From Planctomycetota bacterium (lineage in GTDB: Bacteria > Planctomycetota > Planctomycetia > Isosphaerales > Isosphaeraceae): a stretch of 32,942 nucleotides of DNA. The stretch lies in assembly GCA_028291545.1 (NCBI GenBank), contig JAQGHR010000070.1:1-32942 (forward strand), in the 5' to 3' direction. Each line of letters begins with the position of its first letter. Within the stretch, counting starts at the first letter, position 1. The position numbers and the translations under genes are program-made. Below are positions 23,337-32,221 of this stretch, piece by piece. The notes below the pieces were generated by a model, which saw nothing but the letters and a program-made list of their open reading frames with translations, made no database searches and was not told where the DNA came from.

Positions 23337-25391
23337 ATGTCGTCGACGTCCCTGGCCGCGCTGTTCGCCTCGGTGCTGACTCCGTTCGCAATCGCCGTGG
23401 CCCAGGGTCCGGGCGGCCCTCCCGGGGGAGGTCCGGGCGGCTTCGGGCCGGGCACGTTTTTCGCCCCGGCGATCCTGAAGGCGGCCGACGCCGACAAGGA
23501 CGGCAAGCTCTCGCCCAAGGAGGCGGGTGAGTTTGCCGCGAAGCTCGTCCGCGAGGCCGACACCAAGAAGGCCGGCGCGATCGACGCTCCGGCCCTCGGC
23601 CGCGCGATCAACAAGATGATGCCGCGTCCCGACTTCCTGGGCGACGATGCGCCGCCGGCCGAGGATTTCGGCCCGGGCACCTTCCTCGGCCCGCAGATCC
23701 TCGAAGCGGCCGACACCAATAAGGACGGCAAGCTCTCTCCCGAGGAGGCCGCGAAGTCCGCCGAGACGTTCGTGACCGAGGCCGACACCGACAAGACGGG
23801 GTCGCTCACGGCCGACAGCCTGGGCGCGTCCATCAATCGCCGCATGGGCCCGCCGGGCGGCGGCCCGGGAGGCCCGATGGGGCGAATGGGACAGGAGCGG
23901 AAGCTGGTCGCCGAGTTCGACAAGGACGGCAACGGGCTCTTGAATGCCGCCGAGCGGAAAGCGGCCCGCGCGTCGTTGAAAAAAGGCCCCGGTGGCGGCC
24001 CGCCCGGAGGTCGCCGCTTCGGTCCCCCTCCGGGCATGTTCGGCGGGGGTGACGAGCCTGGCAAGCCGGGTCCCAAGGTGGATAAGGGGAGTGTCGCCAG
24101 CGTCACCGGCAAAGCCCTGTACGACCCTACCGTCCTTCGCACCGTGTTCCTCGACTTCGAGGGTTCGGATTGGGAAGCGGAGATGGCCGAGTTCAACGAT
24201 ACGGACGTGGACCTGCCCGCGACCCTCACCGTCGATGGCAAGAAGTATCCCAACGTCGGGGTCCATTTCCGGGGGCTGTCGTCATTCATGATGGTGAAGG
24301 AGGGGTCGAAGCGATCCCTGAACGTCGCACTCGACTACGCCGACTCGAAGCAATCGATCAATGGATACAAGACGCTGAACCTCCTGAATGCGCACGAGGA
24401 CTCGACCTTCCTCCACACGATCCTTTACTTCCACATCGCCAGGAATTACCTGCCCGCGCCGAAGGCGAACTTCGTGAGGGTCGTCATCAACGGAGAGAGC
24501 TGGGGCGTGTACGTCAACACCCAGCAGTTCGACAAGAAATTCCTCACGGAGAACTACGCGACCTCCGGCGGGACCCGTTTCAAGGTGCCGGGCAACCCCG
24601 GGGCTCGTGGCGGCCTGGAGTACACGGGTGAGGATATCGCCACGTACAAGCAACGGTTCCAGATGAAAGGAACCGACGATCCCAAGGCGTGGAAAGCCCT
24701 GATCGCGCTCTGCCGTACGCTCAACGAGACGCCACCCGAGTCGCTCGAAGCCGCGCTGAAGCCGATGCTGGACATCGACGGCGTGCTCTGGTTCCTGGCG
24801 CTGGATAACGCCCTGATCAACAACGATGGTTACTGGGTCCGCTCCAGCGATTACAGCATCTTTCTCGATCCCAAGGGCGTGTTCCACATCCTGCCGCACG
24901 ATGCGAACGAGACGTTCGGCCCGGCCATGATGATGGGTCCCGGCTTCGGCGGGCCGGGGGGTCGTGGCGGACCCGGAGGACCCGGCCGCCCTCCCGGGGG
25001 ACCCGGCCGTCCGGGAAATGCCGGCTTCGACCTCGATCCGCTGATCGGCCTGAACGATTCGGCCAAGCCGCTGCGCAGCAAGCTCCTGGCGGTCCCCGCG
25101 CTGAGGGCGAGGTATCTCGATCATGTCCGGACGATCGCCCGCGACTGGCTGGACTGGGAGAAACTCGGCCCGATCGTCGCGCAGTATCGCGCCGTGCTCG
25201 ATAAGGAACTGGAAGCCGACACGCGCAAGCTGATGACCCACGACGCCTACCTCCGGTCCGTGGGTGAGGAGGTCAAGGGCGACGCGCCTCGCGGACGAGC
25301 GACGGCGAACCTCCGCAAGTTTGCCGAGGGGCGAAGGAAATATCTGCTGGAGAACCCCGAGATCAAGAAGCTCGCGGGAGAATCGCGCTGA
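23337..25391 (+). CDS. EF-hand / CotH-kinase fusion protein, secreted
   Basis: 684 residues. A short hydrophobic N-terminus (about 1-22, ending 'AVAQG') looks like a signal peptide. EF-hand loops follow at Asp51-Glu62, 126-137, 150-161 and 195-206, with a degenerate one at 75-86, so Ca2+ binding is likely. The CotH kinase domain covers about 265-640: 'VGVHFRGLSSF', 'SLNVALDY', 'KTLNLLNAHED', 'LDNALINNDGY' (Asp490) and 'HILPHDANETFG' (Asp522), the last two fitting the catalytic and metal aspartates of spore-coat kinase CotH. A Gly/Pro/Arg-rich insert (about 531-562) splits the domain end. It probably phosphorylates secreted or surface proteins. The ribosome binding site is weak. A DUF4956 gene follows after 83 bases. 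Confidence 0.9.
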   Translation: MSSTSLAALFASVLTPFAIAVAQGPGGPPGGGPGGFGPGTFFAPAILKAADADKDGKLSPKEAGEFAAKLVREADTKKAGAIDAPALGRAINKMMPRPDFLGDDAPPAEDFGPGTFLGPQILEAADTNKDGKLSPEEAAKSAETFVTEADTDKTGSLTADSLGASINRRMGPPGGGPGGPMGRMGQERKLVAEFDKDGNGLLNAAERKAARASLKKGPGGGPPGGRRFGPPPGMFGGGDEPGKPGPKVDKGSVASVTGKALYDPTVLRTVFLDFEGSDWEAEMAEFNDTDVDLPATLTVDGKKYPNVGVHFRGLSSFMMVKEGSKRSLNVALDYADSKQSINGYKTLNLLNAHEDSTFLHTILYFHIARNYLPAPKANFVRVVINGESWGVYVNTQQFDKKFLTENYATSGGTRFKVPGNPGARGGLEYTGEDIATYKQRFQMKGTDDPKAWKALIALCRTLNETPPESLEAALKPMLDIDGVLWFLALDNALINNDGYWVRSSDYSIFLDPKGVFHILPHDANETFGPAMMMGPGFGGPGGRGGPGGPGRPPGGPGRPGNAGFDLDPLIGLNDSAKPLRSKLLAVPALRARYLDHVRTIARDWLDWEKLGPIVAQYRAVLDKELEADTRKLMTHDAYLRSVGEEVKGDAPRGRATANLRKFAEGRRKYLLENPEIKKLAGESR

Positions 25392-25474
25392 GCGAATGGA
25401 CTGGTGATGGCGCGCTCGCGCAAGGGCCTGTTTCCGGTTCGATCATGGTGGGTTCATGAGAGGAGTCGCGGTCG

Positions 25475-26146
25475 ATGCCGTCCTGGCTGAGTACGTCACT
25501 ATCGAGCAATGTCGATCTCTCCCCGGGCATGCTGGCCTGGAGGATCGGGGCCGCGCTGGTGCTGGGAGGGTGCGTGGTCGGGCTCTACCGCTGGGCGAGG
25601 CGGGGAGAGACCGTGCCGCCCACGTTCTCGGCCACGCTGGTCCTGCTCGCGGGCCTGATCGCGATGGCAACGCAGGTGATCGGCGATAACGTGGCCCGCG
25701 CCTTCAGCCTCGTCGGCGCGCTGTCGGTCGTCCGATTTCGCACGGTCGTGAAGGATACGCAGGACACGGCCTTCGTGATCCTGGCCGTGATCGTGGGCAT
25801 GGCCGCCGGGGCGAGCCATCTGGCCGTGGGGCTGGTCGGCCTGCTCTTGATGGCGGTCGCCGCGCCGCTGCTCTGGCCGCCCGGTCGGTCCGAGGGCTGG
25901 GATCGCGACGAGGGGACCCTGCGCCTGAAGGTCGAGGGCAACGAGGCGGTCCAGGCGAGCGTCGAGGTCGTCTTCCAGGCCGCCCTGACCCGTCACCGAC
26001 TGCTCTCCGCGGCCACCGCGAAGAAGGGGGCGGCCCTGGAACTCTCGTACTCCGTCCGGCTCCGCCGCGGCGGTTCGCCCATCGACCTTGTCGGCGAGCT
26101 GAACCGGATCGACGGGGTGTCCGGCGTGGAGCTGACCAAGGACTGA
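25475..26146 (+). CDS. DUF4956 membrane protein
   Basis: 223 residues. Hydrophobic helices lie at about 19-38, 47-68 and 98-137 (the last a pair), with a soluble C-terminal domain (about 145-223) predicted as alternating strands and helices. The block 'FSLVGALSVVRFRTVVKDTQDTAF' (about 79-102) is the conserved DUF4956 motif. The family often occurs beside CotH kinases and VTC-type polyphosphate polymerase domains (recalled, not searched), and here it follows the CotH gene on the same strand. No VTC gene is in the window. GAGGAG stands close before the ATG. The molecular role is unknown. Confidence 0.9.
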   Translation: MPSWLSTSLSSNVDLSPGMLAWRIGAALVLGGCVVGLYRWARRGETVPPTFSATLVLLAGLIAMATQVIGDNVARAFSLVGALSVVRFRTVVKDTQDTAFVILAVIVGMAAGASHLAVGLVGLLLMAVAAPLLWPPGRSEGWDRDEGTLRLKVEGNEAVQASVEVVFQAALTRHRLLSAATAKKGAALELSYSVRLRRGGSPIDLVGELNRIDGVSGVELTKD

Positions 26147-26177
26147 GAAGCGATCCTCCTGGCCGGTTGATCGAGCC

Positions 26178-26390
26178 TCACGGCCCCGATGGCGTGTCGC
26201 TGAAGCCGCCCCGCGCCTGGTCGGGGAGCATGACCTCGTCGGGCACGGCGTCGCGCTTGGTCCGGACCTCGGGCTCGTCCAGAGGATGATCGGGCTTGAC
26301 CGCGACCGGCCGGCTCCACGGCGTGGCCATCTGCTGGCAGCCGCAGCACAGGGCAGTTAGCAAGGCGATTCCCGTCGCGATCCGTCGCAT
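26178..26390 (-). CDS. Small putative lipoprotein
   Basis: 70 residues. The N-terminus 'MRRIATGIALLTALCCGC' is a short lipoprotein-type signal with Cys15, Cys16 and Cys18; Cys18 after Gly is the most probable lipidated residue, although the -3 position is not ideal. The mature part is about 50 residues, Pro- and charge-rich, with no known motif. GGAG stands before the ATG. It converges on the DUF4956 gene with 31 bases between. It is probably a small envelope protein of unknown role. Confidence 0.65.
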   Translation of the reverse strand: MRRIATGIALLTALCCGCQQMATPWSRPVAVKPDHPLDEPEVRTKRDAVPDEVMLPDQARGGFSDTPSGP

Positions 26391-26969
26391 GCGGGCGTCT
26401 CCGATCCGGAGGAACGATGGGTTGTCGCCCGCAACCTAACTCGCCGGCCCGTTTCGGTCAACGCCGATCCACGCCCCAGTTTTGGCAGAAAATGCCGCCG
26501 TTTTTCTTAACTTGGCCATCCCCGGCCGGCTAATCGCAAGCACTTGCCGCCTCTTGGATTGTAAACTTCAAATCCCCGTACGTGTGCATCGCTGAGGCCG
26601 CGATACACCGTGAGGATGAGACCTCCAGCTTGTCAATGGCAATTTACCTTGTATACTCTATATCATCATTATTGGAATTTTTACAATTGACCGAATTCAA
26701 CGCGAGCTCTTCGACCTCGGCGCATCGTCCTACGCCGTAATGCAGGCTGATCGGTCGTCGCAATGAAGCGAGACTCGGCCCGCGTCATGCGGAACCTTAC
26801 ACGACGCCCAGCCGTTCCGGGATCGGCCGGATGCATTCCGATCGTCAGTGCGGATTTTCTGAACATACAACCAGTCGCGTGACGATTCGCCGCGGTTCCC
26901 GTCCGGGGAAATCGGGTAGGGATCGCCACGGCGTTTTCTCACGACGTTTCTTTTCAGGAGACCTCGTCG
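26391..26969. other. AT-rich intergenic region with a long leader
   Basis: 579 bases between the lipoprotein gene (-) and the surface protein gene (+). The part at 26470-26700 is far richer in A and T than the rest of the window. It holds a good promoter (26630-26657) and a weak GGCA/TGCC hairpin followed by GCCGTTTTTCTT near 26484-26508. No gene is seen. Confidence 0.55.
26630..26657 (+). promoter_or_regulatory. Strong sigma-70-type promoter upstream of the surface protein
   Basis: TTGTCA (26630-26635), a 16-base spacer and TATACT (26652-26657), each one base off consensus. A start near 26664 would leave a leader of about 305 bases before the ATG at 26970. Confidence 0.6.
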
Positions 26970-29900
26970 ATGACTTTTCTTCGCTGGCGAACCGGCCGGA
27001 ATCACAGACTCGCGGCTTCACTGGGTGCTTCGAGCCGGAACCGGGCTCGAACTCGGTCCGGGGTGCGCGTGCTGGAACAGTGCGAAGACCGAGTGCTGAT
27101 GGCGGTCGTGACGTTGGGTGCCGCGAAGAGCTTCGCCGTGCTAGGTGCAACGACGGTGACCAATACCGGGCTGACCAGCATCGTCGGGGACGTGGGCGTG
27201 AGCCCGGGGAGCGCGATCACCGGCTTTCCCCCGGGAATCGTCACGAGCGGGTCGCTCCACGCGGGCGATGCCGTCGCGGCACAGGCCCACGCCGACCTGG
27301 CCACGGCGTACGGGGTCCTCGCGGGCGAGACGTCCACCGTCAACCTGACGGGCCAGCCTCTGGGTGGGCTCACACTCGCGCCGGGGGTCTATCATTTCGA
27401 CACCTCGGCCGCGTTGGCGGGAATCCTCACACTCGACGCCCAGGGGAACCCGGACGCCCGCTTCGATTTCCAGATCGGCACCACGCTGACGACCGGCAGT
27501 GGCTCGTCGATCCGGCTCATCAACGGCGGGCGCGACAGCAACGTGTTCTTCCAGGTCGGCACATCCGCGACCCTCGGCACGAACACCGCGTTCGCGGGGA
27601 GTATCCTCGCGAACACGAGCATCACCGCGACGACCGGCGCGAGCTTCGTGCATGGTCGGGCGCTGGCGGTCAACGGCGCGGTGACGCTGGATTCGAACAC
27701 CTTCTCCATCCCGCTCGACCCGCCACCGGTGGTCACGAGCCTTTTCCCTGTCTCGGTCCCGGAGAGCGCGACCGGCTTGACGCTGACCGTCAACGGGACG
27801 GACTTCGTCGCGGGCTCGGTCGTCCTGTTCAACGGCACGCCGCTGACGACGGTCTTCGTCGGCAGCACCCAATTGCAAGTGACCGTCCCCGCCGTCGACG
27901 TGGGCGAAGAGGGCACCGCGACGATCACCGTCCTCACCCCCGGTCCCGGGGGGGGCCTCTCCGGCCCGCAACTGTTCACGATCACCGACCCGTCGGTCGT
28001 CGCTCTGGGCGGCTTCACGCTTAACGCAACCTTCGGCACCCCGACGGGCAGCCAGACGGTCGCCACGTTCACCGACCCAGGCGGCCCCGAGCCGAACCTC
28101 AACGACCCGCTCCCGGCCAACATCAACGCTCACTACGCGGCCACGATCGCCTGGGGCGACGGCACCCCGAGCACCCCAGGCGTGCTCAGCTTCAACGCAA
28201 TCACGGGACTCTTCACCGTCAGCGGCAACCACACCTATCTGGTCTCGGGCAGCTCCCCCATCACCGTGACCATCAATCACGAGGGCGCCCCGCCCGTGAC
28301 GGTGACGAGCACGGCCCTCGTCGGCGATCCCGGCGTGACGAGCGCGACGGCCGTCGCGGTCCACGCCGTCGAGGGCCAGAACACGGATCTGGTCGTCCTG
28401 GCCACCTTCATCGACGCAGACCCGAACTCGACGGCCCACGACTGGAACGCCAAGATCAACTGGGGCGATGCCTCCCCGATCAGCACGGCCACGATCGTGC
28501 TGGCGGGTGGCGACCCGGTGACCGGCGGCAATGTGTTCCAGGTGATTGCCGGCCATACGTATGCGGAAGAAGGCCCAGCCGCCCCAGTCGTGTTCAATCC
28601 CATCGCGACGATCACGGATGTGGACAGCCCGGGAGCCGTGCCCTTCACCCTCCCCCTGAATATCACCCTCGCCGACGCGGCGCTCAGCTCACAAGGGTCA
28701 ACGATCGAGGCCATCGAGGGGATCGGCTTCACCGGCCAGTTGATCGCCACATTTAGCGACGCCAACCCCGGAGGGGCGGTCGCCGACTTCACGACGGGCG
28801 GCGGAACGGTCTCCATCAACTGGGGTGACGGCTCGCCGGTCGTGAACGTCTCCGCGGCGAACGTCACCCTCACGGGCGGCACGTTCAGCGTCACCGGCTC
28901 GCACACCTACGCCGAGAGCGGGAGCTTCAAGGTCACGGTCACGGCGAACGACGATGGCGGCAGCCAGACGGTCGCGCATTCGGTGGCCGTGGTCGCCGAC
29001 GCCGCCCTGGTCGTCTCGCCCACCCAGCCGATCGTGAACCTGACCGAGGGCCGGCAGTCCACCGGGACGGTGGCGTCCTTCACCGACGCCAACCCCGCCG
29101 CGCCGGTCGGCGACTTCGCGGCCACGATCGACTGGGGCGACGGCACGCCGCGGTCGACCGGCACGATCAGCCAGCCCGGCGGCGCCGGCTCCGCGTTCCT
29201 CGTCACCGGCACGCATACCTATGCCGACGCGGGCGTGGACGGCGGCGTAGGGCACTTCCCGATCATCGTCTACGTCACCGACCAGGGCGGATCGACGCTC
29301 ACCGTGGCGAATACCGCGAACGTGGCCGACGTGGCGATCACGCTGGCCGGCATCCTCAACCCGGCCAGCGACAGCGGCCAGTCGCACACCGACGCGATCA
29401 CCAACGTCAACCAGCCGAACTTCTACGGCACGTCCGAGCCGTTCTCTCACATCGTCCTGTTCGCCACGCCGACGACGGGCGGGACACCCGTCCAGATAGG
29501 CCAGACGACGGCCGGCGGCGATGGCTCCTGGAGCATCACCACCAACCGACTGCTCGACGGTAGCTACACCATCACCGGGACGGCCACCGATCAGTTCGCC
29601 AAGACCACTACCGGTTTCACCGTCCCGGCGACCGCCGTCACGTTCCTGCCCAACGCCGGCCAGGGGCCGCTGGTCATCGACACGGTCGGCCCCCGAGTGA
29701 CCCACGTCGCCTTCGACCGCCTCAACGGCGAAGTGGACGTTGTCTTCCAGGACGATCGAACGGGGCTCAACCAGGCCACCGTGCTCGACTCGGCCAACTA
29801 TGCGTTGACCAAGCCGCACAAGCCATTCGCCGCGTTCCTGGCGACGAGCCTCAACGCGACCCCCTCGTCAAACCCCACCGCCCCCGAGAAGGTGGTCGCG

Positions 29901-30296
29901 GTGTTCAATGGCGGCCGGACCTTGCGAGGCCCTTACTTCCTCTTCACGATCCGCGACTCGACGCGGGGGCCGTCCAGCGTGCAGGACGTGGCCGGCAACT
30001 CGCTCGACGGCGAGTTCTACGGTTCATTCGCGTCGGGCAACAGCGTCCCCGGCGGCGATTTCGTGGCGATGCTCAACGCCTACCACAACAAGGTGTTCGC
30101 GCCCCAGACGGTCATCGGCACGGCCAACGCGGCCAACGGCGGCCAGGGCGGCCTTCCGGTCGGTTCCCTGCACAGCGGCATCTTCACGCATGTGCTGCCC
30201 CGCAGGGCCGCCGGTTCCCTCGCGGTCACCGGGCGCGTGCGGCAAGCGTCGCCCGTCGCCGGTCATCACCCGCACGGACCTCGTCACCACGGTTAA
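26970..30296 (+). CDS. Large surface protein: DUF3494 ice-binding-like, TIG, PKD-type repeats, Ig-like
   Basis: 1108 residues. The basic N-terminus and 'VLEQCEDRVLMA' (about 34-45) resemble the leader motif of planctomycete exported proteins. A DUF3494 domain (about 46-250) follows, starting 'VTLGAAKSFAVLGATTVTNTG' and containing 'GDVGVSPGSAITGFPPG'; this beta-solenoid occurs in ice-binding proteins and also in adhesins. Then come a TIG/IPT domain (about 253-340), at least four PKD-type repeats marked by 'WGDG/WGDA' (about 394, 497, 617, 721), a bacterial Ig-like domain (about 794-890) and an Ig/SbsA-like end (about 905-1040). It probably sits on or outside the cell surface for adhesion. AGGAG lies nine bases before the ATG. 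The C-terminus is basic with several His and no sorting signal that I recognise. Confidence 0.88.
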   Translation: MTFLRWRTGRNHRLAASLGASSRNRARTRSGVRVLEQCEDRVLMAVVTLGAAKSFAVLGATTVTNTGLTSIVGDVGVSPGSAITGFPPGIVTSGSLHAGDAVAAQAHADLATAYGVLAGETSTVNLTGQPLGGLTLAPGVYHFDTSAALAGILTLDAQGNPDARFDFQIGTTLTTGSGSSIRLINGGRDSNVFFQVGTSATLGTNTAFAGSILANTSITATTGASFVHGRALAVNGAVTLDSNTFSIPLDPPPVVTSLFPVSVPESATGLTLTVNGTDFVAGSVVLFNGTPLTTVFVGSTQLQVTVPAVDVGEEGTATITVLTPGPGGGLSGPQLFTITDPSVVALGGFTLNATFGTPTGSQTVATFTDPGGPEPNLNDPLPANINAHYAATIAWGDGTPSTPGVLSFNAITGLFTVSGNHTYLVSGSSPITVTINHEGAPPVTVTSTALVGDPGVTSATAVAVHAVEGQNTDLVVLATFIDADPNSTAHDWNAKINWGDASPISTATIVLAGGDPVTGGNVFQVIAGHTYAEEGPAAPVVFNPIATITDVDSPGAVPFTLPLNITLADAALSSQGSTIEAIEGIGFTGQLIATFSDANPGGAVADFTTGGGTVSINWGDGSPVVNVSAANVTLTGGTFSVTGSHTYAESGSFKVTVTANDDGGSQTVAHSVAVVADAALVVSPTQPIVNLTEGRQSTGTVASFTDANPAAPVGDFAATIDWGDGTPRSTGTISQPGGAGSAFLVTGTHTYADAGVDGGVGHFPIIVYVTDQGGSTLTVANTANVADVAITLAGILNPASDSGQSHTDAITNVNQPNFYGTSEPFSHIVLFATPTTGGTPVQIGQTTAGGDGSWSITTNRLLDGSYTITGTATDQFAKTTTGFTVPATAVTFLPNAGQGPLVIDTVGPRVTHVAFDRLNGEVDVVFQDDRTGLNQATVLDSANYALTKPHKPFAAFLATSLNATPSSNPTAPEKVVAVFNGGRTLRGPYFLFTIRDSTRGPSSVQDVAGNSLDGEFYGSFASGNSVPGGDFVAMLNAYHNKVFAPQTVIGTANAANGGQGGLPVGSLHSGIFTHVLPRRAAGSLAVTGRVRQASPVAGHHPHGPRHHG

Positions 30297-30635
30297 GACC
30301 GGCGGGGTGAAATCGGTGAGTCGAATCGGGGTGTGGCGCGGGGGAATGACCCGTCGCCACGCCCCGTTTCCTTGCGCAGGGGGCGGCGGTCTTTCGTTCT
30401 GGTCGGAGGCTTCGGACCCCGGGTGGCTGGGGTCGAGCCGGCCCCGGCCGGCGCTGCCCCCGGCCGGTGGCCGGCGTCGCAGGGCCGGGGGCTCGCCGGC
30501 TCGGCCGGCTCGACCCCAGCCACCCGGAGGCCAAAATCGAGTGGGACACCCGGCGCGAGCATGGCTCGTTGACAGGGATTCAGCGTTTGTTTAACCTCGG
30601 TCCGGGGAAGAGTCGACGAACGGGGGCTGTCCGCC
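30297..30635. other. Intergenic region with hairpin element 1
   Basis: 339 bases between the surface protein and DUF1501 genes, dominated by the long hairpin at 30419-30527. No gene is seen. The DUF1501 promoter should lie after the hairpin (30528-30635), but no consensus was found. Confidence 0.5.
30419..30527. repeat. Long hairpin element 1 (GTGGCTGGG-ended family)
   Basis: The outer arms 30419-30443 and 30503-30527 are perfect 25-base inverted repeats. An inner perfect ten-base stem (30456-30465 with 30483-30492) and partly matching sequence between make nearly the whole 109 bases foldable. Counting from GTGGCTGGG (30423) to CCCAGCCAC (30523), the unit is 101 bases, close to the 104 bases of element 2 beyond the DUF1501 gene. 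Confidence 0.85.
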
Positions 30636-32048
30636 ATGAACCGCCATCGAGCGCCAGGCATCACCTCGCGCCGGGACGCCCTCCGGGCCGGGGTCGTCCT
30701 CGGAGGATTCGGGCTCGCTCAGGGAGCGACTGGCCTCGGCGCGTCGACGGCATCCGCGCTGCCGCCCGTCCGGGCATGCATCCTGATCTTTTATTACGGC
30801 GGCCCGAGCCATCTCGACACCTACGACCTAAAGCCGGATGCGCCGTCCGAGGTCCGGGGCGAGTTCCGGCCGATCGCGACGAGCGTGCCTGGGCTGAACA
30901 TCGCCGAGCACCTGCCGGGCATGGCGCGGGTGATGCACAAGGTCGCGCTGATCCGCAGCATGTCGCACGGCTACCGCCTGCACGACTCGGCCTCGATGAA
31001 GGTGCTGACCGGGCGCGAGCCGCCGCAGGGCGACCAGGAGCTGTTCGCCCCCGCGCCGCAGGTCTTCCCCAGCTATGGCTCCGCGTTGAGCTACGTTCGG
31101 CGCGACCGGGGGCTGGCCGTGCCCCACGCGGCGCTGCCGTTCGTCTTCCACAACGTCGTGCCGACGCCCTGCCAGGGGGGCGGCTTCCTCGGCTCGGCGT
31201 ATGATCCGCTCCAGGTCATGGTCGATCCCCAGACCCGGGCCTGCCGCGCCGAGATGCTGGAGATGCCCGAGGGTCTCACGCGGGCGCGGAGGACGTCGCG
31301 CCGTGGCCTGCTCGGTGCCCTGGAGGAGCAAGCCTCCGCGGCGCCGGAGGCCGTGCGGATTCGACAGCTTCACGACAAGGCACATCGGCTCCTGGACTCG
31401 GCGGAGATCCGCCGCGCGATGGAGATCGGCCGGGAGGACCCGCGGACCCGGGACCGCTACGGCTACGGCCCGGCGCCGGCCAGCGTCGGCTCGGGCGGCG
31501 GAGGCGGCAACGGTGCCGAGCTGGGATTCGCCCGGCAGATGCGCGGGCAAAACCTGTTACTGGCCCGCCGACTGGTCGAGGCGGGTGTCCCATTCGTGAA
31601 CGTGTATGACTTCCGCCAGCAGGGCCAGAACTGGGACGCCCATTTCAAGTGCTTCGATCAGCACCGGACCCACCTGCTCCCGCTGGCCGACCAGTCGCTG
31701 TCGGCCCTGATCGAGGATCTCGACGTCCGGGGCCTGCTGGAAAGCACGCTGGTCGTCGCCCTGGGCGAGTTCGGCCGCACCCCGAGGGTGAACAAAGAGG
31801 GCGGTCGCGACCACTGGCCGGACTGTTACAGCGTCCTGCTCGCCGGTGGCGGCGTGCGAGGCGGCGCGATCTTCGGCGCCAGCGACCGGATGGGCGCGTA
31901 CCCCTCGGCCGACCCGGTCACCCCGGCCGACCTCGCCGCGACGATCTACTGGCGCTTCGGCGTCGATCCCCAGACCGAGGTCCGCGACGTCACCGGCCGC
32001 CCCTTCCCCCTGGCCCTTGGCGAGCCGATCCGCGCGGTCTTCGGGTGA
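30636..32048 (+). CDS. DUF1501 domain protein with twin-arginine leader
   Basis: 470 residues. The N-terminus 'TSRRDALRAGVVLGGFGLAQG' is a Tat-type signal, so the protein is probably folded before export. The rest fits DUF1501, a sulfatase/alkaline phosphatase-like fold abundant in planctomycetes: 'CILIFYYGGPSHLDTYDLKPDAP', 'RSMSHGYRLHDSASMKVLTGREP', 'DFRQQGQNWDAH', 'ALGEFGRTPRVNKEGGRDHWPDCYSVLLAGGGVRGG'. His and Asp residues in these blocks are candidate metal ligands. The reaction is not established. Such genes usually follow a DUF1549/DUF1553 partner; none is here, so this one is solitary. The ribosome binding site is weak. It is flanked by the two long hairpin elements. Confidence 0.93.
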   Translation: MNRHRAPGITSRRDALRAGVVLGGFGLAQGATGLGASTASALPPVRACILIFYYGGPSHLDTYDLKPDAPSEVRGEFRPIATSVPGLNIAEHLPGMARVMHKVALIRSMSHGYRLHDSASMKVLTGREPPQGDQELFAPAPQVFPSYGSALSYVRRDRGLAVPHAALPFVFHNVVPTPCQGGGFLGSAYDPLQVMVDPQTRACRAEMLEMPEGLTRARRTSRRGLLGALEEQASAAPEAVRIRQLHDKAHRLLDSAEIRRAMEIGREDPRTRDRYGYGPAPASVGSGGGGGNGAELGFARQMRGQNLLLARRLVEAGVPFVNVYDFRQQGQNWDAHFKCFDQHRTHLLPLADQSLSALIEDLDVRGLLESTLVVALGEFGRTPRVNKEGGRDHWPDCYSVLLAGGGVRGGAIFGASDRMGAYPSADPVTPADLAATIYWRFGVDPQTEVRDVTGRPFPLALGEPIRAVFG

Positions 32049-32086
32049 CGCCCGGAGCAACCCTTCCATTCCGCGCAGGACGACGC

Positions 32087-32198
32087 CCGTGTGGCTGGGT
32101 CTGAGGTACTCCGAAGGGCCGGCCTGCGATGCAGGCCGAAGGCCCAGACTCTGCGCCGAGGGCCGGGCCTTCGGAGTACCTCAGACCCAGCCACGCGG
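32087..32198. repeat. Long hairpin element 2 (GTGGCTGGG-ended family)
   Basis: Left arm 32091-32124 and right arm 32161-32194 are inverted repeats with 33 of 34 bases paired; with one further mismatch they extend to 32087 and 32198. The loop is 36 bases. The unit starts with GTGGCTGGG and ends with CCCAGCCAC, like element 1, but the inner sequence differs. It lies between the DUF1501 gene (+) and the histidine kinase gene (-), whose stop is 24 bases away, so it might also serve as a bidirectional terminator. Confidence 0.88.
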
Positions 32199-32221
32199 AA
32201 CGAACTCGCGACAAGCGCTGA

